The position numbers and the translations under genes are program-made. Positions 43,461-54,312 of a DNA stretch of 64,000 nucleotides are shown here, piece by piece. The stretch comes from Bacillota bacterium (GTDB lineage: Bacteria > Bacillota > Clostridia > Lachnospirales > Lachnospiraceae). The stretch is from assembly GCA_023398615.1 (NCBI GenBank), contig JAEWSD010000022.1, positions 1 to 64,000 of the forward strand, written 5' to 3'. Under the pieces are notes generated by a model, which made no database searches, had not been told where the DNA came from, and saw only the letters and a program-made list of their open reading frames with translations. Every line of letters begins with the position of its first letter. Positions within the stretch are counted from its first letter, which is position 1.

Positions 43461-46400
43461 ATGTCTTTACAACTTATAATGGGAAGCTCGGGATCGGGGA
43501 AATCCTACCGGCTGTATAAAGAAATCATAGAAAAGTCTCTCCGGTATCCGGACAGGAATTATCTGATCATCGTACCGGAGCAATTTACCCTGCAGACGCA
43601 AAAGGATATCGTATCCATGCATCCGAACCACGGAACCATGAATATCGATATTCTCAGCTTTATGCGCCTTGCATACCGCATTTTCGATGAGGTGGGTGGA
43701 AACGATAAGCCGGTTCTGGAGGATACCGGTAAAAGCATGGTCTTAAGAAAGATTGTCGCAAGGAAGAGAAAGGAACTGGTCCTTTTCAACCATGACATAC
43801 AGAAGCCGGGCTTTATCAATGAACTGAAATCGTTGATCTCGGAGCTGTGCCAGTACAGCATCCGCACAGACATGCTGGAGCAGATGGAACAGGCTTCGCA
43901 AAAACGCCCCATGCTGCAGAATAAGCTGCATGATATCCTTGTTATATATAAAGAGTTTAAAGAGTATCTGAATAATAACTACATTACTGCCGAAGAGATT
44001 CTGGAGGTCTTATGCCGGGTTATCGGCAGGTCCGAAATCATTGCTGACAGTATCATATGCTTCGACGGTTTTACAGGATTTACTCCGGCGCAGTATAACT
44101 TAATTTCTTTATTAATGAAGAAAGCAAAAAAGGTTACCGTGACGGTAACGATTGACAGGAGGGAGAATCCTTATCTTAAGGATGAGGAATTCAAGCTTTT
44201 CCATTTAAGTAAAAAAACCATTTACCGTCTTATGAAGCTTGCCGGTGAGGAAGAGGTACCGGTGGACAAGGAAATTTATGCACAGGAACTTCCGTCAGGA
44301 ATTCCCTACCGATTCCGCGGCAGCCCGGCGCTTGCAGCTCTGGAACATAACATTTTCCGGTATCCGTCCGGAAGCTTCCGGGACGAACAGGATAATGTCA
44401 GTATTCATGCGGCACATAATGCAAGAGGCGAAGTCGGGTTTGTTGTAAGGGAGATCAGGAGACTGGTACGCGAGGAACATTACCGCTATCAGGACATTGC
44501 GGTGGTAACCGGTGATATTGCGGTTTATGGAAGGCTGATCGGCCGGGAATTTGACAAGACAGGTATTCCATGCTTTATTGATCATAAAAGAGATGTGCTT
44601 TCTAATCCCTTTGTGGAATTGCTGCGTTCCGTCCTGGATATCATCCGGAAGGACTTCGATTATGAAAGTGTATTCCGGTATCTGCGCTGCGGGCTTGCAG
44701 ATTACGGGCAGGAGGAGGCGGATATCCTTGAGAATTATGTGATCGCTTTGGGTATCCGGGGACATAAAAGATGGCAGAATTCCTGGTCAAGGACTTACAG
44801 ACACCAAAGGGAAGGTGAGCTGACGGTAATAAATGAACTCCGTGAAAGCATAACGGAGGATCTTATGCCGCTTTATGAAACTCTGTCCGACCGTACGAAA
44901 AATGTCAGGGAAATGACGGCGGCACTTTATGAATTCGGAGTCAGGATGAAGGCCGAAGAGAAGCTGGAAGCCTTCAGTATAGACTTTGAGGACCGGAAAA
45001 TGCTGTCGTCTGCCAAGGAATATAAGCAGATATATGGAATTGTCCTGGAACTGTATGATAAAATCGTGGAGCTTCTGGGTGAAGAACCCCTTTCCTTAAA
45101 GGAATACACGGAGATACTGGAAGCCGGGCTGGCGGAAGCCAAGGTGGGGCTGATACCGCCCGGACTGGATCAGGTTGTCGTCGGCGATATAGAAAGGACC
45201 AGGCTTAAGGATATCAGGGCTCTTTTCTTTGTGGGGGTAAACGATACGGTTATTCCAAGGAATAATGCAGGCGGCGGCATTTTGTCGGATATGGAACGGC
45301 AGCTGCTTGCCGACAATGACATTGAAATGGCGCCCACGAAAAGGCAGGCCGCCTATATGGAACAATTTTACCTGTATCTTAATATGACGAAGCCGCAGGA
45401 TAAACTGTATCTTATTTACGGCAAGCTTGACGGGGACGGAAAGGCGCTCAGGCCGTCTTACCTTATCGAAACGGTCCGGAAGCTGTTTCCAAAGCTTGCG
45501 GTAAAGGACGAGGATATCCTGACAGAGGATTTGGACAGTATATTAGGTTCGGACGGAGGAATCCGCTATCTGATTGACGGCTTGCGGGCTTATCCCTATG
45601 GAGATATGAGTAATACGTGGAGGGAGCTGTTCGGTTACTATAAGTCGAAGAAGGAATACCGTGATATCCTGCAGGGTCTGATTCAGGCGGTATTCTATGT
45701 AAATAAGGAACACGGCCTGTCAAAACAGATCGCAAAAAAGCTGTACGGGAGCAATCTGATGGGCAGTGTAACCAGATTCGAGAAATATGCGGCATGTGCA
45801 TTTGCACATTATATTACCTATGGCCTGGAATTGCAGGAGAGGCAGGAATACCGCCTTGCAATGCCTGATATCGGAAACATCTTTCATGATGCGATTGAGC
45901 GCTTCTCCAAAAGGCTGTCTTCCAGCAAATATAACTGGCATTCACTGCCGGAGGATATCAGAAGCGAATGGGGAAGCGAGTGTGTGAAGGAAGCTGCGCA
46001 AGGGTACGGCAACTCGGTTTTAAGCAGCTCCAGGAGATATGAATATCTTGTAAACAGGGTAGACAGGATAATGAAAAGAACCCTATGGGCATTGAGTGAA
46101 CAGATCAGAAAGGGAAGCTTTGAACCTGCGGAATTTGAACTGTTCTTCACGGAAAGAAGCCGGTTGGACAGTCTGCATATCGGTTTATCCGAAGAGGAGA
46201 ACATCCGGCTGCAGGGACGTATCGACCGGCTGGACCTCTATGAAGAGGGGGACAGGCTTATGCTTAAAATTATAGACTATAAAACCGGCAGTACCGCATT
46301 TGATATCCTGTCCGTATATTACGGCTTGCAGATACAGCTGGCATTATATATGGATGCGGCTGCCGAACTGATGGGCCGGGAACATCCGGGAAAGGAAATC

Positions 46401-46973
46401 ATACCTGCGGGAATCCTTTATTATAATATTGACGATCCCTTTGTGGAGAAAAGTGCCCATGTGGAAGAAAGCATCCTCCGGGAGCTTAGGATGAACGGTG
46501 TGGTAAACAGCGACAAGGAGGTCATAAAAAGACTGGATAACAGTTTTGACGGTGCGGATGCCGGAATGAAGGCATCGGTAAAGTCGGATATCATTCCGGT
46601 GGAAACCAATAAGGACGGACTTCCCACAAAACGTTCGAACACTGCGGAGACCGGCCAGTTTAAGGCAATGGAAGATTTCGTGCGAGCTTCGGTAAAGGAA
46701 GCCGGGCGCAAGATACTGGACGGGAATACGGATATCAGCCCATATCGGTTTGGGAAACGCCATGCCTGTGATTACTGTGCCTATAAGGGAATATGCGGTT
46801 TCGATCCGAGGCTTTCGGGATACCGTTACCGGAATTTAACCCTGCTTCCAAAGGATGAGGTATGGGATAACATAACCGGGCCGCAGGGGAACAGGAAGGA
46901 AGGAAAAACTGAAAGGAGCGGGGAAGGAGGATTTGACGATGGAATGGACACCGGATCAGCAGAAGGTCATTGA
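43461..46973 (+). CDS. addB: AddB subunit of the ATP-dependent helicase-nuclease AddAB
   Basis: A 1170-residue subunit of AddAB, the Firmicutes counterpart of RecBCD, which resects double-strand breaks and recognises Chi. The N-terminal Walker A is GSSGSGKSY; the middle is an inactivated UvrD-like helicase fold; the C-terminal RecB-type nuclease has IIDYKTG and is framed by the 4Fe-4S cysteines, one in KYAACAFAHY and three in HACDYCAYKGICGF. Length matches AddB. The start is ATG 43461: the TTG opening of the frame at 43449 abuts GGAAGG and is too close. It overlaps addA by 35 bp, so translation is coupled. Confidence 0.95.
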   Translation: MSLQLIMGSSGSGKSYRLYKEIIEKSLRYPDRNYLIIVPEQFTLQTQKDIVSMHPNHGTMNIDILSFMRLAYRIFDEVGGNDKPVLEDTGKSMVLRKIVARKRKELVLFNHDIQKPGFINELKSLISELCQYSIRTDMLEQMEQASQKRPMLQNKLHDILVIYKEFKEYLNNNYITAEEILEVLCRVIGRSEIIADSIICFDGFTGFTPAQYNLISLLMKKAKKVTVTVTIDRRENPYLKDEEFKLFHLSKKTIYRLMKLAGEEEVPVDKEIYAQELPSGIPYRFRGSPALAALEHNIFRYPSGSFRDEQDNVSIHAAHNARGEVGFVVREIRRLVREEHYRYQDIAVVTGDIAVYGRLIGREFDKTGIPCFIDHKRDVLSNPFVELLRSVLDIIRKDFDYESVFRYLRCGLADYGQEEADILENYVIALGIRGHKRWQNSWSRTYRHQREGELTVINELRESITEDLMPLYETLSDRTKNVREMTAALYEFGVRMKAEEKLEAFSIDFEDRKMLSSAKEYKQIYGIVLELYDKIVELLGEEPLSLKEYTEILEAGLAEAKVGLIPPGLDQVVVGDIERTRLKDIRALFFVGVNDTVIPRNNAGGGILSDMERQLLADNDIEMAPTKRQAAYMEQFYLYLNMTKPQDKLYLIYGKLDGDGKALRPSYLIETVRKLFPKLAVKDEDILTEDLDSILGSDGGIRYLIDGLRAYPYGDMSNTWRELFGYYKSKKEYRDILQGLIQAVFYVNKEHGLSKQIAKKLYGSNLMGSVTRFEKYAACAFAHYITYGLELQERQEYRLAMPDIGNIFHDAIERFSKRLSSSKYNWHSLPEDIRSEWGSECVKEAAQGYGNSVLSSSRRYEYLVNRVDRIMKRTLWALSEQIRKGSFEPAEFELFFTERSRLDSLHIGLSEEENIRLQGRIDRLDLYEEGDRLMLKIIDYKTGSTAFDILSVYYGLQIQLALYMDAAAELMGREHPGKEIIPAGILYYNIDDPFVEKSAHVEESILRELRMNGVVNSDKEVIKRLDNSFDGADAGMKASVKSDIIPVETNKDGLPTKRSNTAETGQFKAMEDFVRASVKEAGRKILDGNTDISPYRFGKRHACDYCAYKGICGFDPRLSGYRYRNLTLLPKDEVWDNITGPQGNRKEGKTERSGEGGFDDGMDTGSAEGH

Positions 46974-49900
46974 CTTACGGGAAAGAAATATATTAGTATC
47001 GGCGGCTGCGGGTTCCGGTAAGACTGCGGTGCTTGTTGCCAGGATTATATCCCTGATTTCGGAAGGGGAACATCCTATAGATATCGACCGGCTGCTTATT
47101 GTAACCTTTACAAATGCGGCGGCTGCCGAGATGCGGGAGAGGATCGCTGCCGCAATCGAGAGGAAGGTGGCGGAAATGCCGGGGAATCTTCACCTGCAAA
47201 AGCAGATGACCCTGATACACAGTGCACAGATAACCACGATTCATAGCTTTTGCCTTAATGTGATACGCAACCATTTCAATACGATCGATCTGGACCCGTC
47301 CTTCCGAATCGCGGATGATGCGGAGCTGACCCTGATGAAATCGGATGTAATAGCCGAGCTTTTGGAAGAATATTACGATACGCAGGATGAAGATTTTGTA
47401 TATTTTGCAGAAAGTTTTTCCGGCGGGAAATCCGATATTCCCATTGAAGAACTGATTCTCAGGCTGTATGAATTCTCCATGAGCTATCCCTGGCCGGAGG
47501 ATTGGCTGACGGAGCAACTGGAAACCTTCTGCGCGAACTCCGTGGAAGAGATGGCGGCTTCCGGCTGGATGACAAGACTGATAAGCAATATGAAGGCCTT
47601 GCTTGCCGATATGCGGGCAAGGTGTGAAGGCGCGATACGGATATGCAGGGAAGCGGATGGGCCTTCGGCATATCTTGCCGCCTTGCGAAGCGATGAGCAG
47701 ATGCTTAATGAATTGGCGGAGCTTACCGATTATGGAGAGTTCGGGAAGGCATTCGGCGAACTAAATTTTGCCAGGCTTTCGGGAAAAAAGGAAGAAGGTG
47801 TGAGCGAAGACAAGAAGAACCGGGTTAAGCTCATAAGGGAGGAAATAAAGAAAACAATCGGCGATATCAGGAAGAATTATTTCTTTCAGCCTGCGGAGGA
47901 AATGCTTGACGATATCCGGGCTATGAGACCTCCCATGAAGGTGCTGGTCCGTCTTGTAGCGGATTTTTCCAGGGCGTTCGCTGCCAAAAAAGCCGATAAA
48001 AATATAGTGGATTTTAATGATCTGGAGCATTTTGCCCTCCGTATTCTTGCCGAGAAGACAGAGAACAAAACCGTACCGACGCCGGCTGCCGATGAGCTCA
48101 GTGAACATTATAAAGAAATACTGATTGATGAATACCAGGACAGCAACCTGGTACAGGAGACAATTCTTAACAGCATATCGGGTGAACGTTTCGGACGGCC
48201 GAATCTGTTCATGGTAGGAGATGTAAAACAAAGCATTTATAAGTTCAGGCTTGCAAGGCCGGAGCTGTTTATGGAAAAGTACAGGACCTATGACACGGAG
48301 AGCAGCAGACATCAGAGGATAGACCTTCACCGGAACTTCCGGAGCAGGGAGGTGGTTCTTAGTTCCGTTAATTTCATATTCGGACAGATCATGACCAGTA
48401 AGCTGGGAAATATAGAATACGACGGACAGGCGGCACTCTATACCGGTGCCGATTTTGGAAAGGACGGGGAAGGCGTATCGGATTGCACCGAGATTATGCT
48501 GGTTCCGGCAGGACCCGAGAACGCTGAGGAGGAAGCATGGAATCCGGAGTCTGCCGGGGAGAAGGCTTCGGAGAGTTTTCCGGAGGATAGCGATCCCGCC
48601 GGGGAAGAGGAATATACCGCTAAGGAAATCGAGGCAAAGGCTATTGCTAAAAGAATAAAGGAGCTGACGGACCCGGACACAGGCTTGCTTATCCGGGACA
48701 GGGACGGGCTTCGCAGGGCCGAATTCAGGGATATTGTAATATTGCTACGAACCATGAGCAACTGGTCGGACATCTTTGCGGATATCCTGACTGCGGAGGG
48801 CATTCCGGCGCATACGGAAACCCAGTCGGGCTATTTTTCAACTCTTGAAATCAGGACGATACTTAACCTGCTAAAGATCATTGACAACCCGAGGCAGGAT
48901 ATCCCGCTTACGGCGATACTCCGTTCTCCGATTGTGGATTTAAGCAGTAATGATCTGGCGGTTTTAAGAATAGCAAGCAAAGATACATCCATGTATGAAG
49001 CCGTGGTCTCTTATATAAAGGGTATGCCCGGTGAGGAAGCCGGAACGGATAACTGCGGGCTTTGTGAAAGACTGAATAAATTCATGGACAGGCTGGAGGA
49101 ATACCGCAGAATGGTTTGCTTCCTGTCCATACATGAACTGATTTTAAAGGTGTTGGACGATACCGGGTATTATGATTACATATCTGCCATGCCTGCCGGC
49201 GACAAGAGAAGGGCAAATGTCGATATGCTGGTACAGCGTGCGATACGCTTTGAATCGACAAGCTACCGGGGCCTGTTCCATTTTATAAGATATATTGAGA
49301 AGCTGGACAGGTATGATGTGGATTTCGGCGAGGCCAGGATTGTGAGTGAAAATGATAATACGGTCAGGATCATGAGTATCCATAAGAGTAAGGGGCTGGA
49401 ATTCCCTATCGTTTTTGCCGCCGGGCTGGGAAAGTGCTTTAATAACCAGGATTCCAAAAGCAAGCTTTTGATCCATCCGGATCTCGGATTGGGCCCGGAT
49501 TACCTGAATCCCGATTTACGGGTGAAAGCTCCGACCTTAGTAAAAAAAGTGATTCAAAAGGAACTGGTGCTGGAAAACCTCGGTGAGGAGCTGCGTGTAT
49601 TGTATGTCGCCCTGACAAGGGCAAAGGAAAAACTGATTCTTACGGGGAGTGTCAGGAAACCGGAGGACAAGCTTGTAAAATGGGCGAATGCTTGTATCCA
49701 AGAGGAGAAGCAGCTGTTATTCTGCCAGCTAAGCAACGCCGCCTGCTGCTTCGACTGGATTATACCCGCCGTCATGCGGCACCGGGGCTTCCGGGACATA
49801 CTTATGGAACGGGGACTGGTATCAAACCCGGGCGAAGAGCTGTATAACGACAGGTCGGAATTCCTTGTTACGGTTAAGAGCTATGGCGAGCTGGTACGGA

Positions 49901-50706
49901 CTGAGTTTGCCGAACAGATAAGCAAAGGCAGGAACCAGGAGGAGCTGATCAACTGGAACAGTGACTTTGTCTATGACGGGAAGATCCGTTCGGATATCGG
50001 AAGAAGGTTGGAATTCAAGTATCCTTATGAGACCGAAACCAATATTCATACGAAATTAACCGTATCGGAGTTAAAGAAGCTGGGGCAGTATGAGGAAGAG
50101 GAGCTTGGAGAAACGCTGAAGGGAACACGGGAAAGCCAAAAGGAATCTCTGATACCGGCATTTATAAGAAAGACCGAAGCACCCGACGGCGCGGAACTGG
50201 GAACTCTGTACCATAAGGTATTGGAGCATATCAGACTGTCGGAGGTCGAGAGACCTGAGGATATCAGGAAGATCCTGGAAAGGCTGCTTGCTTCGGGAAA
50301 AATTCTTGAGGCCGAGCTTGCCGCGGTAGATATTGATAAGATATACCGGTTCAGCAGGTCCGCGGTAGCAAAACGGATGCGCCATGCGGACGGACAGGGC
50401 AGGCTTTATGCGGAACGCCAGTTTATTATGGGAATAAAGGCCTGTGAGATTAACAGCCATATAAGAAGCAGTGAAATGATTTTGGTACAGGGTGTTATCG
50501 ACGTATATTTTGAGGAGGAGGATCAACTGGTAATACTGGATTATAAGACGGATCACGTCAGGGATAAGAATGGAGAAAAATTACTGGCAGGCCGTTATTC
50601 CGTACAGCTTAACTATTATCAGAAGGCATTGGAGCAGCTGACGGGGAAGACCGTGAAAGAAAAAATTATTTATTCCTTTGCACTCGATAAGGAAATCAGG
50701 CTTTAG
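46939..50706 (+). CDS. addA: AddA helicase-nuclease subunit of AddAB
   Basis: A 1255-residue UvrD/RecB-type helicase with a C-terminal nuclease domain. Motifs in order: Q-motif WTPDQQKVID, Walker A AAAGSGKTAVLV, TFTNAAAAEMRERI, Walker B LIDEYQDSN, VGDVKQSIYKFR, motif V IMSIHKSKGLEFPIV and motif VI VLYVALTRAKEKLIL; the nuclease shows LVILDYKTD near the end. It is the 3'-5' motor of AddAB and cuts one strand during recombinational repair. AAGGAGG sets ATG 46939; the gene starts inside the end of addB. Length and motif order are normal. Confidence 0.97.
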   Translation: MEWTPDQQKVIDLRERNILVSAAAGSGKTAVLVARIISLISEGEHPIDIDRLLIVTFTNAAAAEMRERIAAAIERKVAEMPGNLHLQKQMTLIHSAQITTIHSFCLNVIRNHFNTIDLDPSFRIADDAELTLMKSDVIAELLEEYYDTQDEDFVYFAESFSGGKSDIPIEELILRLYEFSMSYPWPEDWLTEQLETFCANSVEEMAASGWMTRLISNMKALLADMRARCEGAIRICREADGPSAYLAALRSDEQMLNELAELTDYGEFGKAFGELNFARLSGKKEEGVSEDKKNRVKLIREEIKKTIGDIRKNYFFQPAEEMLDDIRAMRPPMKVLVRLVADFSRAFAAKKADKNIVDFNDLEHFALRILAEKTENKTVPTPAADELSEHYKEILIDEYQDSNLVQETILNSISGERFGRPNLFMVGDVKQSIYKFRLARPELFMEKYRTYDTESSRHQRIDLHRNFRSREVVLSSVNFIFGQIMTSKLGNIEYDGQAALYTGADFGKDGEGVSDCTEIMLVPAGPENAEEEAWNPESAGEKASESFPEDSDPAGEEEYTAKEIEAKAIAKRIKELTDPDTGLLIRDRDGLRRAEFRDIVILLRTMSNWSDIFADILTAEGIPAHTETQSGYFSTLEIRTILNLLKIIDNPRQDIPLTAILRSPIVDLSSNDLAVLRIASKDTSMYEAVVSYIKGMPGEEAGTDNCGLCERLNKFMDRLEEYRRMVCFLSIHELILKVLDDTGYYDYISAMPAGDKRRANVDMLVQRAIRFESTSYRGLFHFIRYIEKLDRYDVDFGEARIVSENDNTVRIMSIHKSKGLEFPIVFAAGLGKCFNNQDSKSKLLIHPDLGLGPDYLNPDLRVKAPTLVKKVIQKELVLENLGEELRVLYVALTRAKEKLILTGSVRKPEDKLVKWANACIQEEKQLLFCQLSNAACCFDWIIPAVMRHRGFRDILMERGLVSNPGEELYNDRSEFLVTVKSYGELVRTEFAEQISKGRNQEELINWNSDFVYDGKIRSDIGRRLEFKYPYETETNIHTKLTVSELKKLGQYEEEELGETLKGTRESQKESLIPAFIRKTEAPDGAELGTLYHKVLEHIRLSEVERPEDIRKILERLLASGKILEAELAAVDIDKIYRFSRSAVAKRMRHADGQGRLYAERQFIMGIKACEINSHIRSSEMILVQGVIDVYFEEEDQLVILDYKTDHVRDKNGEKLLAGRYSVQLNYYQKALEQLTGKTVKEKIIYSFALDKEIRL

Positions 50707-50847
50707 CTAAACTTCTATATTTTTGTAGAAAATGTTAAAATATGTGTTGAATTCCAGCCATTATATGTTAATATAGTAATAGGAAATACAAAATATGTTA
50801 CTATGTGTATTATTTTTCTAATTAAGATGAAGGTAGGATGATTCTGA

Positions 50848-53058
50848 ATGGGGAATAAGGAAAAAAATTTGCTGGGTAAAAACGCTAATAAAAGTCTGAG
50901 GCAATTAATAAAATCGGACAGAAAAAAGAGGACGGACAGTTCCGCGGGGCCTGATAAAAAGCCGAATAAATTATCGGATAAAACAGGGCGGCAAAAGGGG
51001 ATGGGAAGCAGCGGAATAGGAAACAAAGGTTTTTTACATATTTTCAGCGGCATACGTGCCAAAATCCTGTTGTCATTTTCAATTCCTGTTGTTTTGATGG
51101 CAATATTCGGAGTGGTTTCTTACAATAAATCATCCGATGCTATTATTGCAAATTATGAGAAAAGCACAACGGATACCCTCAACTCCATACGGGACTATCT
51201 GGATTTTGGGTTAGTCTCCGTAAGTAATAAATCTTTTGAGCTCTTGTCAAGTGATAATTTGATGAGCTATTATGACCGATATAATAATATAGAATCCTTT
51301 GACAATTCGGTCAGCTACCGGGCTTTAACACAGGAGGTAACGGTTGCCGAACAGATGAACTCTTTCATTGACGCCACTCATATATTCGGATTCGTTGAGA
51401 AGCCGCTGTCAACTGCCGGTACGTTTCCGGAATCTTTGTTTAACAATTTCCTTGAATCCGAAGATTCCAAGGCGTTTGAAGATGAGACGGTAGCGGAAGC
51501 TTGGATGGGAGCCCACCCTTTTGTGGACGAGCAGTTGGGAAGAAGCAATGCTTCGTATATTTTATCCATTATCCGAAGGATGCCGAAAGGCAACGGATTC
51601 ATTATTATGGATATATCCAAAGCGCAGATAACGAAAACCTTATCTAAAATAGATTATGGGGAAGGCAGTATCTTGGGTTTCATAACCAGCGACGGCCGGG
51701 AAGCCTTAACCAATACAGACAGCAAGAAGGTATTTGGGGAGCTGCCGTATTATAAGGAGTCTCTGGCAGGAGCGGATAAGGAAGGCTATTCCTATGAGAC
51801 CTTTGACGGAAAGGCTTATCTTTATCTGTACAGCAAGGTAGGCAATACTGGAGCGATGGTATGTGCGCTGGTGCCGGAGAGCACCATTATCAGGCAGGCA
51901 CGTGACATAAGGTCACTCAGCATAATATTTGTACTCTTTGCATCCGTTTCGGCACTCATAATCGGTACCATTATAGCCGGAGGAATCGGAAACGCAATAT
52001 CGAAGCTGATGAGATCCATCTCAGAGGCGGCAAAGGGTGATCTAACCGTTAAGTTTGACACAAGGCGCAAGGATGAAATCAATATACTCTCCAATGGGCT
52101 TACGAATATGGTAGGCAGTATGAGAAAGCTGATCGGAGAGGTCACGGATGTGGGTACGAAAGTCAGTATTTCTGCCGATTTACTGTCAAATACCTCGGAG
52201 AACATACTGGGAGCGACAAAGGATATCTCCTTAACCATTAACGAAATTGAAAAGGGCGTCGTACAGCAGGCTTCCGACGCGGAGCTTTGTTCCGGGCAGA
52301 TGGCCAATTTATCGGAACGGATCAATGAGGTATACGGCAGTACGAATGAAATCGAACAGATAGCTACCGATACCAAATCGATCGTTGGTGAAGGAATCGT
52401 AATTATTGATAATCTCAAGGATAAAACCACAGCGACTACCGATATTACGCAGGTGGTGATCCATGATATAGAAGCTTTGGAGGTTCAGTCAAGAAGCATC
52501 GGTAATTTTGTCGGAATGATCAATGAGATTGCTTCTCAGACGAATTTGCTTTCTCTGAATGCCTCAATCGAAGCGGCCAGGGCCGGGGAAGCCGGAAGAG
52601 GATTTGCCGTAGTTGCCGATGAAATCCGTAAGCTTGCGGATCAATCGGTAAAAGCAGCCGATCAGATTCAGGATATCGTAACGGATATACAGAATAAGAC
52701 AAAGGGTACGGCATTGTCCGCAAAGCAGGCCGAGAATATCGTTCAGTCGCAAACGGAAGCCTTACATAAGACAGTGGAAGTATTCGAAAGTATTGACAGA
52801 CATGTTGCAAAGCTTGCCAATAACCTTGAAGTGATATCAATCGGAATCAAAGGGATAGAGACGGCAAAAGAGGATACTATGGATGCAATCAGCAATATTT
52901 CCGCCGTATCCCAGCAAACTGCCGCGGCTTCGGAAGAGGTTAGCGCTACGGCGGACAGTCAGATCGGATCTGTTCAGGAGTTGAGCGAGTCCGCACTCGA
53001 ACTGGCTAATGATGCCAAGAAGCTTGAGGAAGCTATTAAATTATTCCGGATCGGTTAA
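50848..53058 (+). CDS. Methyl-accepting chemotaxis protein with Lys-rich N-terminal extension
   Basis: A 736-residue chemoreceptor. A Lys/Arg-rich cytoplasmic stretch of about 70 residues precedes helix 1 (about 73-93); an extracellular sensor domain of about 260 residues follows, then helix 2 (about 357-380), HAMP and the long coiled-coil signalling domain with the CheA/CheW tip near residues 560-600 ([20 protein letters not shown] and [15 protein letters not shown]). It should relay ligand state to CheA. No che gene is in the window. It is strongly similar to the receptor at 55731-57962, including sensor-domain phrases such as [18 protein letters not shown], so the two are paralogues. A hairpin follows at 53122-53158. 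Confidence 0.93.
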   Translation: MGNKEKNLLGKNANKSLRQLIKSDRKKRTDSSAGPDKKPNKLSDKTGRQKGMGSSGIGNKGFLHIFSGIRAKILLSFSIPVVLMAIFGVVSYNKSSDAIIANYEKSTTDTLNSIRDYLDFGLVSVSNKSFELLSSDNLMSYYDRYNNIESFDNSVSYRALTQEVTVAEQMNSFIDATHIFGFVEKPLSTAGTFPESLFNNFLESEDSKAFEDETVAEAWMGAHPFVDEQLGRSNASYILSIIRRMPKGNGFIIMDISKAQITKTLSKIDYGEGSILGFITSDGREALTNTDSKKVFGELPYYKESLAGADKEGYSYETFDGKAYLYLYSKVGNTGAMVCALVPESTIIRQARDIRSLSIIFVLFASVSALIIGTIIAGGIGNAISKLMRSISEAAKGDLTVKFDTRRKDEINILSNGLTNMVGSMRKLIGEVTDVGTKVSISADLLSNTSENILGATKDISLTINEIEKGVVQQASDAELCSGQMANLSERINEVYGSTNEIEQIATDTKSIVGEGIVIIDNLKDKTTATTDITQVVIHDIEALEVQSRSIGNFVGMINEIASQTNLLSLNASIEAARAGEAGRGFAVVADEIRKLADQSVKAADQIQDIVTDIQNKTKGTALSAKQAENIVQSQTEALHKTVEVFESIDRHVAKLANNLEVISIGIKGIETAKEDTMDAISNISAVSQQTAAASEEVSATADSQIGSVQELSESALELANDAKKLEEAIKLFRIG

Positions 53059-53121
53059 TTTTTAATTTCACAGGTATGAAATAAAATATCCAGGCTACAC
53101 TTAATATAGATAATAAGACAG

Positions 53122-53158
53122 GGGCTGTTTCGATGCATGATGCAATTGAAACAGTCCC
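53122..53158. terminator. Hairpin after the first chemoreceptor gene
   Basis: GGGCTGTTTC pairs with GAAACAGTCCC (one G-T) around about 16 nt. There is no T-run downstream, so termination is uncertain. The rest of the gap before the spore-protein gene shows nothing more. Confidence 0.45.
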
Positions 53159-53189
53159 ATGTTAAAATCTAGAAAGGGTGTAAAAGAAT

Positions 53190-53405
53190 ATGAATAAAAA
53201 GGTGAAAGAATCCGATAAAATAGTATTGAGTGAAATAAAACCGGAAGATAAATTAAAATATGAAATTGCCGAGGAATTAGGACTTATCGATAAGGTGATG
53301 GCGAACGGGTGGAAATCACTGTCGGCAAAGGAAACCGGACGGATAGGCGGAATCATGACGAAAAGAAGGAAGCAGATAAAAACGGAGGCGCAAAATAAAT
53401 CATGA
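53190..53405 (+). CDS. Alpha/beta-type small acid-soluble spore protein
   Basis: A 71-residue protein with the core pattern of alpha/beta SASPs: DKLKYEIAEELG, then KETGRIGGIMTKRRKQ, corresponding to the two DNA-contacting helices and the GG turn. The EIA triplet matches the site cut by the germination protease GPR. SASPs coat spore DNA and shield it from UV and heat. The first and last parts are more charged than in Bacillus SASPs. Its TGA overlaps the ATG of the lipid kinase by 4 bp, an unusual partner. It supports a spore-forming host. A sigma-G promoter could not be picked out with confidence. Confidence 0.75.
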   Translation: MNKKVKESDKIVLSEIKPEDKLKYEIAEELGLIDKVMANGWKSLSAKETGRIGGIMTKRRKQIKTEAQNKS

Positions 53406-54310
53406 AGAAGAAATTGCTGTTCATTTACAATCCGCATGCGGGAAAAGGCAAAATTAAAAACTGGTTATCGGATATCGTAGTATTGTTTGTAAAAAACGGT
53501 TATGAGGTAGTCATTTATGCAACGCTTGGCAAGCGGGATGCAAAAAGGATCGTAATGGATTGCTTGAAACAGGAGGTTTATGAATTTATTGTGTGTTCCG
53601 GCGGTGACGGCACTTTGAATGAGGTGGTAAATGGAATCATGAACAGTGACCAGCGGCCGAAGATCGGCTATATTCCTTCCGGAACTACCAATGATTATGC
53701 GTACAGTCTCAATGTTCCGAAGAATATGCTCAAAGCAGCACAATTAGTATTGAATGGAGAGGTATTTTCTTATGATATCGGGGAAATAAACGGAAAATAC
53801 TTTACATATACGGCTGCCTTCGGACTGTTTACCGACGCTGCCTATGAAACTCCGCAAACTTCAAAGAATATGCTGGGAAGACTGGCCTATATCCTGGAAG
53901 GTGTCAAAAGACTGCCATACTGGAAATCCTACCACATGGAGATTACGTCGGGAGAGCGTACCGTTACCGATAATTTTATCTACGGAATGGTCGCAAATTC
54001 CAATTCTGTCGGAGGGTTTAAAGGTCTTGCCGGTAAGAATGTCCGCCTCGACGACGGGCAATTTGAAGGAATCTTTATTAAAGTGCCTCAAAACGTGCTG
54101 GATCTGCAAAGTATCATAAACGACCTGCTCAAAGGCAATCTTAACAGCGAGCATATCTTTTCACTTCCGGTCAGAGAAATACAGCTAAAGTCGGAGGAAG
54201 CCGTGCCCTGGGCAATCGACGGAGAGTTTGGCGGCGAATACCAGACGGTTACTATAAAAAATTACAAGCAGGCAATCAAAATCACTTCTCCGGCAAAAAA
54301 AGGGAAGTAG
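53402..54310 (+). CDS. Diacylglycerol kinase-family lipid kinase (YegS/DagK type)
   Basis: A 302-residue soluble lipid kinase. The N-terminal catalytic domain has FIYNPHAGKGK, the nucleotide-binding VCSGGDGTLNEVVNGI and IPSGTTNDYAYSL motifs; the C-terminal beta-sandwich ends with PWAIDGEFGG, the family signature. Relatives phosphorylate diacylglycerol or other lipids at the inner membrane face and recycle lipids released by lipoteichoic acid synthesis. It overlaps the SASP gene by 4 bp (ATGA), so it is translated from the same message. Its end is 2 bp from the end of the convergent ROK gene. Confidence 0.92.
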   Translation: MKKKLLFIYNPHAGKGKIKNWLSDIVVLFVKNGYEVVIYATLGKRDAKRIVMDCLKQEVYEFIVCSGGDGTLNEVVNGIMNSDQRPKIGYIPSGTTNDYAYSLNVPKNMLKAAQLVLNGEVFSYDIGEINGKYFTYTAAFGLFTDAAYETPQTSKNMLGRLAYILEGVKRLPYWKSYHMEITSGERTVTDNFIYGMVANSNSVGGFKGLAGKNVRLDDGQFEGIFIKVPQNVLDLQSIINDLLKGNLNSEHIFSLPVREIQLKSEEAVPWAIDGEFGGEYQTVTIKNYKQAIKITSPAKKGK

Positions 54311-54312
54311 GA

